Source: an uncultured Mycoplasmatota bacterium
GTDB lineage: Bacteria > Bacillota_I > Bacilli_A > RF39 > UBA660
DNA: 6,916 nucleotides
Assembly (NCBI GenBank): GCA_947087145.1
Contig: CAMUBM010000040.1
Location: forward strand, 1-6,916
Reading direction: 5' to 3'
Part shown: one piece after another, positions 1-6,679 of the stretch
Numbering within the stretch: the stretch's first letter is position 1
Layout: every line of letters starts with the position of its first letter
The notes under the pieces: model-generated
Seen by the model: the letters and a program-made list of their open reading frames with translations, nothing else
What the model was told of the DNA's origin: nothing
Databases searched by the model: none
Position numbers and translations under genes: made by a program

Positions 1-1346
1 TCTAAAATACAACGCGATTTTAGTCCTGTTTCTTCTTTGATTTTTTCTTCACAAGCCATATTTCCACACCAATTGATTTTAATAAATCCTGGTTTATTCA
101 TAGCGATGTTTTTAAATTCTTCGTAGGTATTCGCTTCATAAAGCATGGTATTTCTTCTTTCTAATGCGCGATTGTAAAGATTTTCTTGGATATTTTCTAA
201 AAGTTCTTCTATTTTAATTGTTACATTTTCTAACGGAATTTGGATTTTTTCTAACGTATCTCTTCTTACTAGAGTTACAAGACCTGCTTCTAAGTCACGT
301 GCCCCTAGTTCTAGACGAATAGGATAGCCTTTTACTTCGGCTTCGGCAAATTTAAATCCTGGAGATTTTTCAGAGTCATCTATAATCGAAGTGATTTCTT
401 TTCCTTCTAATTTTTCTTTTAAATTTTTAATGGTATCCATTACTTTTTCATCTTTTCCAATTGGAATTAAAACGATTTTAATAGGGGCTATTTTTGGTGG
501 TAAAACTAGGCCATTGTCGTCAGAGTGCGTCATGATAATGGCACCAATCATTCGAGTCGTTACTCCCCAACTGGTTTGGTATGGATTTACTAGTTTGTTG
601 TCTTTGTCTAGGTATTCAATTCCAAAAGCTTTTGCAAAGCCTTGTCCAAAATAGTGACTGGTCCCATTTTGAAGAGCCACTCCATCATACATCATGGCTT
701 CAATGGTATAGGTTTCTTCTGCTCCAGCAAATTTTTCTTTTTCCGTTTTTCTTCCTACAATCACAGGAAGGGCTAGATAGTTTTTTTGGAAATCTTCGTA
801 TACTTTGAACATTCTTTTAGTTTCTTCGCGTGCTTCTTGTTCTGTGGCATGCATCGTGTGTCCTTCTTGCCAAAGTATTTCTCTACTGCGTAAGAAAGGA
901 CGTGTTGTTTTTTCCCAACGAACAATGGTACACCACTGATTATATAAAAGTGGTAAATCTCGGTACGACTTAATGATTTTTTTGAAGTGGTCACAGAACA
1001 AAACTTCACTGGTTGGACGAACACACATTCTTTCTTCTAGTGGTTCACTTCCTCCATGCGTTACCCAAGCAACTTCGGGGGCAAAACCTTTCACGTGTTC
1101 TTTTTCAACATTTAATAAACTTTCTGGAATAAACATAGGCATTTGTAAATTTTGATGCCCTAATCTTTTAAATTCTTTATCTAAAACACTTTGGATATTT
1201 TCCCAAATGGCATAGCCGTAGGGTCTGATAATCATACTTCCTTTCACACTGGAATAATCAACTAGATCTGCTTGTTTTATGATATCGGTGTACCAATCAG
1301 CGAAGTTTTCGTCACGAGAAGTGATTGCATTTACTTTCCCTGCCAT
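1..1346 (-). CDS. proS: Prolyl-tRNA synthetase, editing-domain-free type, 3' end cut by window edge
   Basis: This gene encodes a cytoplasmic class II aminoacyl-tRNA synthetase that charges tRNA-Pro with proline using ATP. The reading frame is open from ATG at 1346 to the left edge, giving 448 codons with no stop; the family is about 475-480 residues, so roughly 30 are missing. Visible landmarks are GFAPEVAWVTHGG (residues 87-99), RPTSEVLF (110-117), the class II motif 2 region with RWE (143-145) and RPFLRSREILWQEGHT (149-164), and motif 3 GTSHYFGQGFAKAF (228-241). The anticodon-binding domain follows at about 285-385. The stretch between motifs 2 and 3 is only about 65 residues, so the roughly 180-residue editing insertion of the E. 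coli type is absent. The C-terminal zinc-type domain begins with WCGNMAC (C427, C432), and its remaining ligands lie beyond the edge. This is the archaeal/eukaryote-like form also found in many Firmicutes and Mollicutes. It is the last visible gene of the nusB unit. Only 8 bases separate it from xseB, so it has no T-box leader of its own. Confidence 0.97.
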   Translation of the reverse strand, partial: MAGKVNAITSRDENFADWYTDIIKQADLVDYSSVKGSMIIRPYGYAIWENIQSVLDKEFKRLGHQNLQMPMFIPESLLNVEKEHVKGFAPEVAWVTHGGSEPLEERMCVRPTSEVLFCDHFKKIIKSYRDLPLLYNQWCTIVRWEKTTRPFLRSREILWQEGHTMHATEQEAREETKRMFKVYEDFQKNYLALPVIVGRKTEKEKFAGAEETYTIEAMMYDGVALQNGTSHYFGQGFAKAFGIEYLDKDNKLVNPYQTSWGVTTRMIGAIIMTHSDDNGLVLPPKIAPIKIVLIPIGKDEKVMDTIKNLKEKLEGKEITSIIDDSEKSPGFKFAEAEVKGYPIRLELGARDLEAGLVTLVRRDTLEKIQIPLENVTIKIEELLENIQENLYNRALERRNTMLYEANTYEEFKNIAMNKPGFIKINWCGNMACEEKIKEETGLKSRCIL

Positions 1347-1350
1347 ACTA

Positions 1351-1356
1351 TCACCT
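1351..1356 (-). promoter_or_regulatory. Shine-Dalgarno of proS, overlapping the xseB stop
   Basis: AGGTGA lies 4 bases before the proS ATG. Its first two bases are the last two of the xseB TAG stop codon (1355-1357), so a ribosome terminating on xseB covers the proS initiation site. This supports the ATG at 1346 and suggests coupled translation, which is an inference. Confidence 0.75.
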
Positions 1357-1585
1357 ATGCTTCTTCATTTTCTGCAACATTAAAATCAACGAGTTCTCCA
1401 TTTTCGTTTAGGATTTTGTTTACTTTTTCGGTTGCACTATTTAATTTTTCACTACATACTTTTACAAGTTTCATGGCTTCTGTGTATTTGTCAATGGCTT
1501 TTTCCAATTCCACTCCACCACTTTCTAATTCGTGTACAATACTTTCTAATTTTTCTAAAGATTCTTCAAAACTTAAATTTTCCAT
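1355..1585 (-). CDS. xseB: Exodeoxyribonuclease VII small subunit
   Basis: This encodes the small subunit of exonuclease VII, which coats the helical stalk of XseA and is needed for activity of the complex on single-stranded DNA. The 76-residue product is the normal family length. It carries the family signature: SFEESLEKLESIVHELESGG (residues 5-24), then the Y..AM.L...C...L..A..KV pattern (34-55), which gives two amphipathic helices. The acidic C-terminal tail (DFNVAENEEA) is not conserved in the family. The ATG at 1585 is chosen because AAGGAG lies 8 bases upstream, inside the end of xseA, and the two genes overlap by 13 bases in different frames. This indicates translational coupling of the subunits. 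The gene ends in TAG. Confidence 0.96.
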   Translation of the reverse strand: MENLSFEESLEKLESIVHELESGGVELEKAIDKYTEAMKLVKVCSEKLNSATEKVNKILNENGELVDFNVAENEEA

Positions 1586-2922
1586 TCTTTTTTCTCCTTT
1601 ACTACGGCTTTTAATTCGCCTTTACCTAATTTTATGTTAATGGTATCTTCTATTTCTAATGTATCTGTATTATTTAATATTCTTCCGTCTTTTTCGACTA
1701 AACTATAGCCTTTATCTAATATATTCAAAGGGTTTACTAGTTTTAAGGTATTGATTAGTAATTCTTGTTTGTGATTGTATTTTTCTAGAATATTTTCAAT
1801 CAAATTGGTTGCTTTGTCTTTTTGATTTTGTAATGTATTTTTGTTTTTTTCCACCAGACGAAGTGGATCTTTTAGAGCATAACTTGATTTTAATATCTCC
1901 ACTTTATTCTGATAGTTGTTTATTTTATTTTTTATGTTTTTGTTTAATTGATCCAGTAGATTGTCTAGTTTTTGTTCTTTAATTTCATAAAGAGACATTG
2001 GATTTTTTAAAATAAAGTTGTTTTTTAAAGCAACTAACTTATTTTCCTTATTTTTAATTGTATGACTGATGTACGCATTCAAACGAATTTTCTTTTCATT
2101 TAACATATTTATGGTATCTATCGTTGTTGGAACGGCCATTTCTGCCGCACCTGTGGGAGTTGGAGCTCTTAGGTCTGCCACAAAATCTGCAATGGTAAAG
2201 TCTACTTCATGTCCTACGGCACTGATAATCGGTATTTTGGATGCAAAAATTGCTCTGGCAACCATTTCTTCATTGAATGCCCATAAATCTTCAATAGATC
2301 CTCCGCCTCGACCGCAAATAATGACATCTAGATCAAATTCTTGTGCTTTTTTGAGTTGCCTTACAATATCGGGGGCAGCGGATGCTCCTTGCACTAATGC
2401 TGGGAATAAAATGGTTTCACAAATGGGAAATCTTCTTTTGATGGTACTTAGGATGTCACGTATGGCCGCACCTGTGGGGGCTGTAATGATACCAATTTTT
2501 TTAGGGTAACGCGGTATGGGTTTCTTGTATTTTGCATCAAACAAACCTTCCGTAGCTAGTTTCTTTTTTAGTTTTTCGTATTCGATATAAAGATTGCCTA
2601 AACCATCTTTTTCCATCTTTTCGACATAAATTTGGTACGTTCCTTGGGAGGGATAACAAGAAATACGTCCTTCTACCAACACATTCATGCCATCTTCGGG
2701 TTTAAAATTTAAACCAAACGTATTGTTATAAAACATAACTGCACTCATCCTAGAGGTTTCGTCTTTTAAAGTAAAATATAAATGTCCTCTTGTATGGTTT
2801 TTAAAATTGGATATTTCTCCTTTTAAATACACTTTACGAAGAAAGGTATTTTCGTCGAACATACATTTGATGTATTCATTTAAGTCACTTATTTTTAAGT
2901 ATTTTTCTTCGGTTTCAATCAT
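1573..2922 (-). CDS. xseA: Exodeoxyribonuclease VII large subunit
   Basis: This encodes the catalytic subunit of exonuclease VII, a metal-independent nuclease that degrades single-stranded DNA from both ends to oligonucleotides and takes part in mismatch repair and the handling of damaged DNA. The 449-residue length is usual. An N-terminal OB-fold spans about 8-103 (VYLKGEISNFKNHTRGHLYFTLKD at 31-54). The catalytic domain follows at about 125-280, with PKKIGIITAPTGAAIRDIL (140-158), GRGGGSIEDLWAFN (204-217) and VGHEVDFTIADFVADLRAPTPTGAAE (236-261). The rest, about 275-400, is a Lys/Asn-rich helical stalk carrying three L-x-[N/D]-P units at an exact 45-residue spacing (P308, P353, P398). It ends in the conserved small domain around LDKGYSLV (402-409). 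The start ATG at 2922 has AGAGGG (2928-2933) 5 bases upstream. The gene begins 15 bases after nusB and overlaps xseB by 13 bases. Confidence 0.98.
   Translation of the reverse strand: MIETEEKYLKISDLNEYIKCMFDENTFLRKVYLKGEISNFKNHTRGHLYFTLKDETSRMSAVMFYNNTFGLNFKPEDGMNVLVEGRISCYPSQGTYQIYVEKMEKDGLGNLYIEYEKLKKKLATEGLFDAKYKKPIPRYPKKIGIITAPTGAAIRDILSTIKRRFPICETILFPALVQGASAAPDIVRQLKKAQEFDLDVIICGRGGGSIEDLWAFNEEMVARAIFASKIPIISAVGHEVDFTIADFVADLRAPTPTGAAEMAVPTTIDTINMLNEKKIRLNAYISHTIKNKENKLVALKNNFILKNPMSLYEIKEQKLDNLLDQLNKNIKNKINNYQNKVEILKSSYALKDPLRLVEKNKNTLQNQKDKATNLIENILEKYNHKQELLINTLKLVNPLNILDKGYSLVEKDGRILNNTDTLEIEDTINIKLGKGELKAVVKEKKEWKI
1594..1599 (-). promoter_or_regulatory. Shine-Dalgarno of xseB inside xseA
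   Basis: AAGGAG lies 8 bases before the xseB ATG, within the last codons of xseA. It is the only perfect AAGGAG-type site recorded in this window. A strong site fits the need for many more XseB than XseA chains in the holoenzyme; that link is an inference. Confidence 0.75.
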
Positions 2923-2937
2923 AAATACCCTCTTTTC

Positions 2938-3333
2938 TTACTCTTTAATAATACGATCTAAAACAGCATTAATAATTTTCCTTACAGCATCGTCGCTATA
3001 TTTTTTAGATAGTTCTATAGCTTCATTAATCACAACTACTTCTGGAGTATCAGTGTATTTTAGTTCAAATAAAGCAATACGTAATATAGCCGCACCAGTT
3101 TTGTCTAAGCGATCAATGGTCCAATCCTTGATATATTTGTTTGCAAGTTCATTTAGTTCACTCTCATGAGTGATTACTCCATAAACAATATCTTTTACGT
3201 ATTCATTTTCTATTTCTAGATTATCTTTTATAACTTCGTCAATCTCTACTTCTAGTTTATTATTTTTCATAATATCGTATTGATAAAGGATAATCATACA
3301 TTTTTCTCTTAATTCACTTCTTTTTAGGCTCAC
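2938..3333 (-). CDS. nusB: Transcription antitermination factor NusB
   Basis: NusB binds boxA RNA together with NusE (ribosomal protein S10) and joins the antitermination complex that keeps RNA polymerase processive through rRNA operons. The 131-residue, all-helical product has the family layout: an N-terminal helix with the REK motif (SELREKCMIILYQYD, 6-20), DIVYGVITHESELN (48-61), IKDWTIDRLDKTGAAILRIA (68-87), then the conserved PEVVVINEAIELSKKYS (97-113) and INAVLDRI (121-128). The chosen start is GTG at 3333. The next in-frame ATG (residue 13) would remove the conserved first helix, and GGTGAT sits 5 bases before the GTG. It is the first gene of the nusB-xseA-xseB-proS unit. The nusB-xseA-xseB order is common in Firmicutes, often with folD between nusB and xseA; folD is absent here. 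Confidence 0.96.
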   Translation of the reverse strand: MSLKRSELREKCMIILYQYDIMKNNKLEVEIDEVIKDNLEIENEYVKDIVYGVITHESELNELANKYIKDWTIDRLDKTGAAILRIALFELKYTDTPEVVVINEAIELSKKYSDDAVRKIINAVLDRIIKE

Positions 3334-3338
3334 AAAAA

Positions 3339-3344
3339 ATCACC
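3339..3344 (-). promoter_or_regulatory. Shine-Dalgarno supporting the GTG start of nusB
   Basis: GGTGAT lies 5 T residues before the GTG at 3331-3333. It decides the start in favour of GTG over the ATG 36 bases further in. It also begins almost where transcription is expected to start, so the leader would be about 11-13 nt. Confidence 0.6.
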
Positions 3345-3350
3345 AATTAG

Positions 3351-3359
3351 ATTATAGCA
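3351..3359 (-). promoter_or_regulatory. Extended -10 promoter of the nusB operon
   Basis: TGCTATAAT read on the minus strand is a perfect TATAAT with the TGn extension. At 16-18 bases upstream I see no good -35 match, because that stretch is the T-run of the preceding terminator, so the promoter probably relies on the extended -10. Transcription would start near 3343-3345, at the Shine-Dalgarno. This separates nusB-xseA-xseB-proS from the mutS unit. The call rests on sequence alone. Confidence 0.7.
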
Positions 3360-3366
3360 TATAAGT

Positions 3367-3392
3367 AAAAAAAAGCCTAGTTTTAATCTAGG
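3367..3392 (-). terminator. Intrinsic terminator of the mutS unit, stem includes the stop codon
   Basis: Read on the minus strand, CCTAG (3392-3388) pairs with CTAGG (3380-3376) around a 7-base loop, and is followed by one C and a run of eight T (3374-3367). The TAG stop of the upstream gene (3390-3388) forms part of the left arm. The stem is only 5 bp but has three G/C pairs and a strong T-run. The nusB -10 element starts 10 bases further on. Confidence 0.7.
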
Positions 3393-4080
3393 TATTTCTG
3401 TCGAGTTTTCGTTCGTAGTCTTTTTTATCACATTCACTCTCTAAACAAGCAAATATCTCGGCAAAATTTGTTGTTTCGTCTTCTCCTAAAGAAATTTTTC
3501 TTATTTGGGTCCCCTTTATATTCTCAATTATTCTTTCTATCCAATAGGCTGATTTTTCTTTTGTTTCAAATTCGTTTATGAGTTCAAAGTATTCTAAACC
3601 TTTGTAGGCAGTATTGATTGGAACAAGACATAAAGATTGCCTATCTCTATAGAAGTTGGTTATTTTTTGTTTTTTATATCGATAGAGTGTTGGTGAAAAA
3701 CAAATTTCTTCCTCTTCCAAAGTGATTTCGTTTTCTTGGTATGTCAATCTTTTGTTTTTTATTGTAGTATTCTCCATTGCAATTTCAAAAAAAGGAATAG
3801 TTCTGCTTGCTATGAAAGTGACTTTCGCATCTTTTATTTTTATTTTATATTCTTCTCCTTGGTGTTTTAAAAGTAAAGTTGAGTTTTTACCAGTTTCTGT
3901 TTTTTCTTCTCCTTTACATTCTAGTTCTTCTTTTGTAAATTCATCGGTTTCAAAAATACGAATTGTATTTTCTAATAAGAAAAAGGCGATGGCTGCATTC
4001 CATTGTTTTTCTGTTTTAATTGGTATTTGTTTATTCAATGTATTTAAAATATACTCTGCTAAACTGATAGTTTCTTCCAT
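3388..4080 (-). CDS. Unrecognised 230-residue protein in an operon with mutS
   Basis: I do not recognise this protein. It has 230 residues, is soluble-looking, and shows no signal peptide, membrane segment or metal-binding cluster. The N-terminus (1-45) looks helical, with one hydrophobic stretch WNAAIAFFLLENTIRIF (27-43). Then comes an acidic, low-complexity linker (44-66), a middle of alternating short hydrophobic/polar runs that suggests beta strands (67-160), and a helical, Glu-rich C-terminus (162-192 and 200-220). I chose ATG at 4080 because AGGTGA (4086-4091) lies 5 bases upstream. A GTG at 4089 in the same frame is part of that Shine-Dalgarno and would add only three residues. It starts 13 bases after the mutS stop and ends in the terminator, so it is co-transcribed with mutS and occupies the position often taken by mutL. 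It shows no MutL features (no GHKL ATPase motifs). Linking it to repair is only an inference from position. Confidence 0.8.
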   Translation of the reverse strand: MEETISLAEYILNTLNKQIPIKTEKQWNAAIAFFLLENTIRIFETDEFTKEELECKGEEKTETGKNSTLLLKHQGEEYKIKIKDAKVTFIASRTIPFFEIAMENTTIKNKRLTYQENEITLEEEEICFSPTLYRYKKQKITNFYRDRQSLCLVPINTAYKGLEYFELINEFETKEKSAYWIERIIENIKGTQIRKISLGEDETTNFAEIFACLESECDKKDYERKLDRNT

Positions 4081-4085
4081 TTTTT

Positions 4086-4091
4086 TCACCT
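4086..4091 (-). promoter_or_regulatory. Shine-Dalgarno that sets the start of the gene after mutS
   Basis: AGGTGA is followed by five bases and then ATG at 4080. An upstream in-frame GTG (4087-4089) lies inside this site, so it is unlikely to be the initiation codon. Confidence 0.7.
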
Positions 4092-4093
4092 AC

Positions 4094-6640
4094 TTATTTT
4101 TCTTTTTCAATTAATTCTTTTAGTTCATAGAGTTTATTGATTGCTTCAATAGGAGTCATATAAACTGGATCTACCTTTTCTAAGAATTCTCTCACTTTGT
4201 CCGTTTCTTTCTTTTCTTCAAATACCATGGAAAGTTGGATAGAACTATCTTTTTGTTGGGCATTTTTTTCTTTGTTTTCATAAAAGAATAGGATTTCGTT
4301 TGCCCTATTTGTCAGTTCTTCAGGCATGCCAGCAAGACGTGCGACATGTATTCCGTAAGATTTATCGACTGCTCCTTTTTTTATTTTGTGTAAAAAGGTA
4401 ATCGTTCCGTTTTCTTCATGAGCGGAAACATGGATGTTTTCAATACTTGGCAGTTCTTGTTCTAAACTGGTTAGTTCATGGTAGTGTGTAGAAAATAAAG
4501 TTTTACATTTAATGTGTTTGTTTACGTATTCGAGTATCGACCTTGCAAGGCTCATTCCGTCATAAGTGGCTGTCCCTCTTCCTAGTTCGTCGAATAAAAT
4601 CAAACTATTAACTGTAGCATTTAAAATAGCATTTCTAGCTTCGTTCATTTCGACCATAAAGGTAGACTCTCCACTTACTAAATCATCACTAGCTCCAATT
4701 CTTGTAAATATCTTATCAATTATAGGTAAGTTTGCTTTTTTAGCAGGAACGAAAGAACCCATTTGGGCAAGAATAATGATAATTGCCAGTTGTCTCATAT
4801 AGGTAGATTTACCACTCATATTCGGCCCTGTAATTAAAAGGGTTTGGATATTATTATCCATGTAGCAATCGTTTCTTACATAGGTGTTGTTGCTTACTTT
4901 TTCAATGACAGGATGGAAGCCTTCTTCTATTTCTATTTTGTGTTCTGTATTGAGTTGTGGTCTTACAAAATTATATTCTTCTGCACAAACAGACAGACTT
5001 GCTAAACAATCAAGTTCACTGATGATTTCTGCTGTATCTTTTAAAGAAATTAATTTTTCTTTGATTGATTCTTTGATTTCATTAAATAAGTTGTATTCGA
5101 TTTCAATGATTTTTTCTTCAGCATTTAAAATAAGTGCTTCTTTTTCTTTTAATTCTGGTGAGATAAACCTTTCACAATTGGTAAGGGTTTGTCGTCGTTC
5201 CCAATGCAAGTCTTCTGTTACTTCTTTTACTTGTCCTTTAGATATTTCAATATAGTACCCAAATACGCGATTGTAGCCAATTTTTAAGTTTTTGATCCCA
5301 GTGCTTTCTTTTATTTTGGCTTCGAAATCTGCAATAAAAGATTTGCCACCACTTCTGATTTCTTTTAGTTCGTCTAGTTCCCTGTTGTATCCTTCTTTAA
5401 TTAGAAATCCTTCTTTTAAAGTGACAGGTGGATTTTCATAGATGGCCTTCTCTAGTAGTTCAAAGATGTCTTGGTGTTCATTTATTTTATAATCAAAATG
5501 AAGTTCACTTACTATTCTTTTTATATTTGGTAGTACTTTTAAACTGGTTTTTAGTTGGAGTAAGTCTCTCGCATTTAAAGAACCACACGCTATTTTTCCA
5601 CATAACCTTTCAATATCATAGATTTCATAAAGACAATCTCTTAGTTCTTCTTTTAGTATAAATTCGGTATTTAAAGTGGTTATTTTATCATATCGTTCGT
5701 TTATTTTTTCGATGTTTTTTAAAGGGTGCATCAAATAATCTTTTAATTTACGACTTCCCATACTTGTTTTGGTTTTATCGAGTAACCAAAGTAGCGAATA
5801 GGTTCTTTCTTTTAGGCGTAATGTTTCTACGAGTTCTAGGTTTCTTATGGTATGAACATCCATTTCTAAGTAGTCTTCTTTATTGACAATAGTGACTTCT
5901 TTGATGTGAGAAACCTCTTTTAATTCACGAACAACAAGGTAATACAAAAGGTGTTTTATTCCTTCTTTGAAACGAATATCTTCTACACGATTTACTAACT
6001 CTTCTTCTTTTTCTAGCAAATTTTCTGAAATAGAAACTTCAATCCCATAGTTTCCTTTTAATATCCCAATGAGTTCAGTGTCTTGGTTATCTTTTAAAAG
6101 TACTTCTTTTATTTTTAGATTTAAAATTTCATCTAGTAGTTTTTCTTTTTTATGTTCAACATTCATAACACAAAGGGTTCCAGTTGAAATGTCAGCATAA
6201 GTTAGAACGTAGGTGTAGGAAAAATCAAGGACACTTCCAATGTAGTTGTTATCGTGTTCGTTTAATAAATCTGAGTCCACAATCGTTCCTTTACTTATGA
6301 CTTGGACAACACCACGGCGCACCATGCCTTTCGTGTTTTTTGGGTCTTCTAACTGCTCACAAATGGCTACTTTATAACCTTTATTTACTAATTTTTCGAT
6401 GTAAGGTTTGACAGAATGATAGGGTACTCCACACATGGGAATTCGTTCTTCCAAACCAGCATTTTTACTAGTGAGTGTTAGTTCTAGTTCTCTTGCTGCA
6501 GTTTCCCCATCTTCAAAGAATAATTCGTAAAAATCTCCCAAGCGGAAAAATAAAAGTTCTTCTTTGTATTCTTCTTTTATATCATAATATTGTCGCATTC
6601 CTGGACTTAGTTTTTCTTTATCTACTTCACTGCGTTTCAT
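4094..6640 (-). CDS. mutS: DNA mismatch repair protein MutS (MutS1)
   Basis: MutS recognises base mismatches and small loops in newly replicated DNA and, through ATP-driven clamp formation, recruits MutL. At 848 residues it is full length. Domains in order: mismatch-binding domain with the F-Y-E wedge (F37, E39 in LGDFYELF) and the MCGVPYHS segment (69-76); connector at about 130-240; lever/core at about 265-560 with the clamp in its middle (GYNRVFGYYIEISKG, 455-469); ATPase domain with Walker A GPNMSGKST (605-613), DDLVSGESTFMVEM (652-665), Walker B LILFDELGRGT (680-690) and STHYHEL (717-723). All key residues are present. The tail has QLSMVF (802-807), resembling the beta-clamp binding motif of Firmicute MutS, then a PIEAINKLYELK helix (830-841). 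ATG at 6640 has AGGTGG (6647-6652) 6 bases upstream. It is first in a two-gene unit; mutL does not follow. Confidence 0.99.
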   Translation of the reverse strand: MKRSEVDKEKLSPGMRQYYDIKEEYKEELLFFRLGDFYELFFEDGETAARELELTLTSKNAGLEERIPMCGVPYHSVKPYIEKLVNKGYKVAICEQLEDPKNTKGMVRRGVVQVISKGTIVDSDLLNEHDNNYIGSVLDFSYTYVLTYADISTGTLCVMNVEHKKEKLLDEILNLKIKEVLLKDNQDTELIGILKGNYGIEVSISENLLEKEEELVNRVEDIRFKEGIKHLLYYLVVRELKEVSHIKEVTIVNKEDYLEMDVHTIRNLELVETLRLKERTYSLLWLLDKTKTSMGSRKLKDYLMHPLKNIEKINERYDKITTLNTEFILKEELRDCLYEIYDIERLCGKIACGSLNARDLLQLKTSLKVLPNIKRIVSELHFDYKINEHQDIFELLEKAIYENPPVTLKEGFLIKEGYNRELDELKEIRSGGKSFIADFEAKIKESTGIKNLKIGYNRVFGYYIEISKGQVKEVTEDLHWERRQTLTNCERFISPELKEKEALILNAEEKIIEIEYNLFNEIKESIKEKLISLKDTAEIISELDCLASLSVCAEEYNFVRPQLNTEHKIEIEEGFHPVIEKVSNNTYVRNDCYMDNNIQTLLITGPNMSGKSTYMRQLAIIIILAQMGSFVPAKKANLPIIDKIFTRIGASDDLVSGESTFMVEMNEARNAILNATVNSLILFDELGRGTATYDGMSLARSILEYVNKHIKCKTLFSTHYHELTSLEQELPSIENIHVSAHEENGTITFLHKIKKGAVDKSYGIHVARLAGMPEELTNRANEILFFYENKEKNAQQKDSSIQLSMVFEEKKETDKVREFLEKVDPVYMTPIEAINKLYELKELIEKEK

Positions 6641-6646
6641 TCCTAC

Positions 6647-6652
6647 CCACCT
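6647..6652 (-). promoter_or_regulatory. Shine-Dalgarno of mutS at the expected transcript start
   Basis: AGGTGG lies 6 bases before the ATG at 6640. The predicted transcription start from the -10 element at 6660-6665 falls at about 6652-6654, so the site would lie at the very 5' end of the mRNA. Confidence 0.6.
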
Positions 6653-6659
6653 AAGGAAA

Positions 6660-6668
6660 ATTATACCA
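6660..6668 (-). promoter_or_regulatory. Extended -10 promoter of mutS
   Basis: TGGTATAAT on the minus strand is a perfect TATAAT with a TGn extension. The -35 position at 17-base spacing reads TTCTTT (6683-6688), which is a poor match and lies inside the preceding terminator. The element is placed just as in the nusB promoter. Confidence 0.65.
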
Positions 6669-6679
6669 TTTTTGCATAG

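Noticed and set aside
773..1024. An 83-codon minus-strand frame within proS
   Set aside because: It is an out-of-frame reading of the proS catalytic core. The continuous proS frame carries all the synthetase motifs.
1272..1640. A 122-codon open frame on the plus strand opposite proS, xseB and xseA
   Set aside because: It crosses three real minus-strand genes, and its Ser/Phe-rich product is the mirror of Lys/Glu-rich coding sequence.
2069..2509. A 146-codon open frame on the plus strand opposite xseA
   Set aside because: It lies wholly opposite the conserved catalytic part of xseA, shows no family resemblance, and has the low-complexity Ser/Ala/Thr composition of an antisense frame.
3376..3392. 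CCTAG/CTAGG inverted repeat as an operator for the nusB promoter
   Set aside because: The adjacent eight-base T-run and its place at the end of the upstream gene fit a terminator better. No second copy was seen before mutS.
3722..4114. A 130-codon plus-strand frame with a hydrophobic end, opposite the unrecognised gene
   Set aside because: It has no ribosome site that I can see. The minus-strand gene has a good Shine-Dalgarno, operon spacing and a terminator, and poly-Phe ends are typical of antisense poly-A tracts.
4884..5255. A 123-codon open frame on the plus strand opposite mutS
   Set aside because: It is antisense to the well-conserved MutS core and is rich in Ser and Leu because it mirrors Lys/Glu codons.
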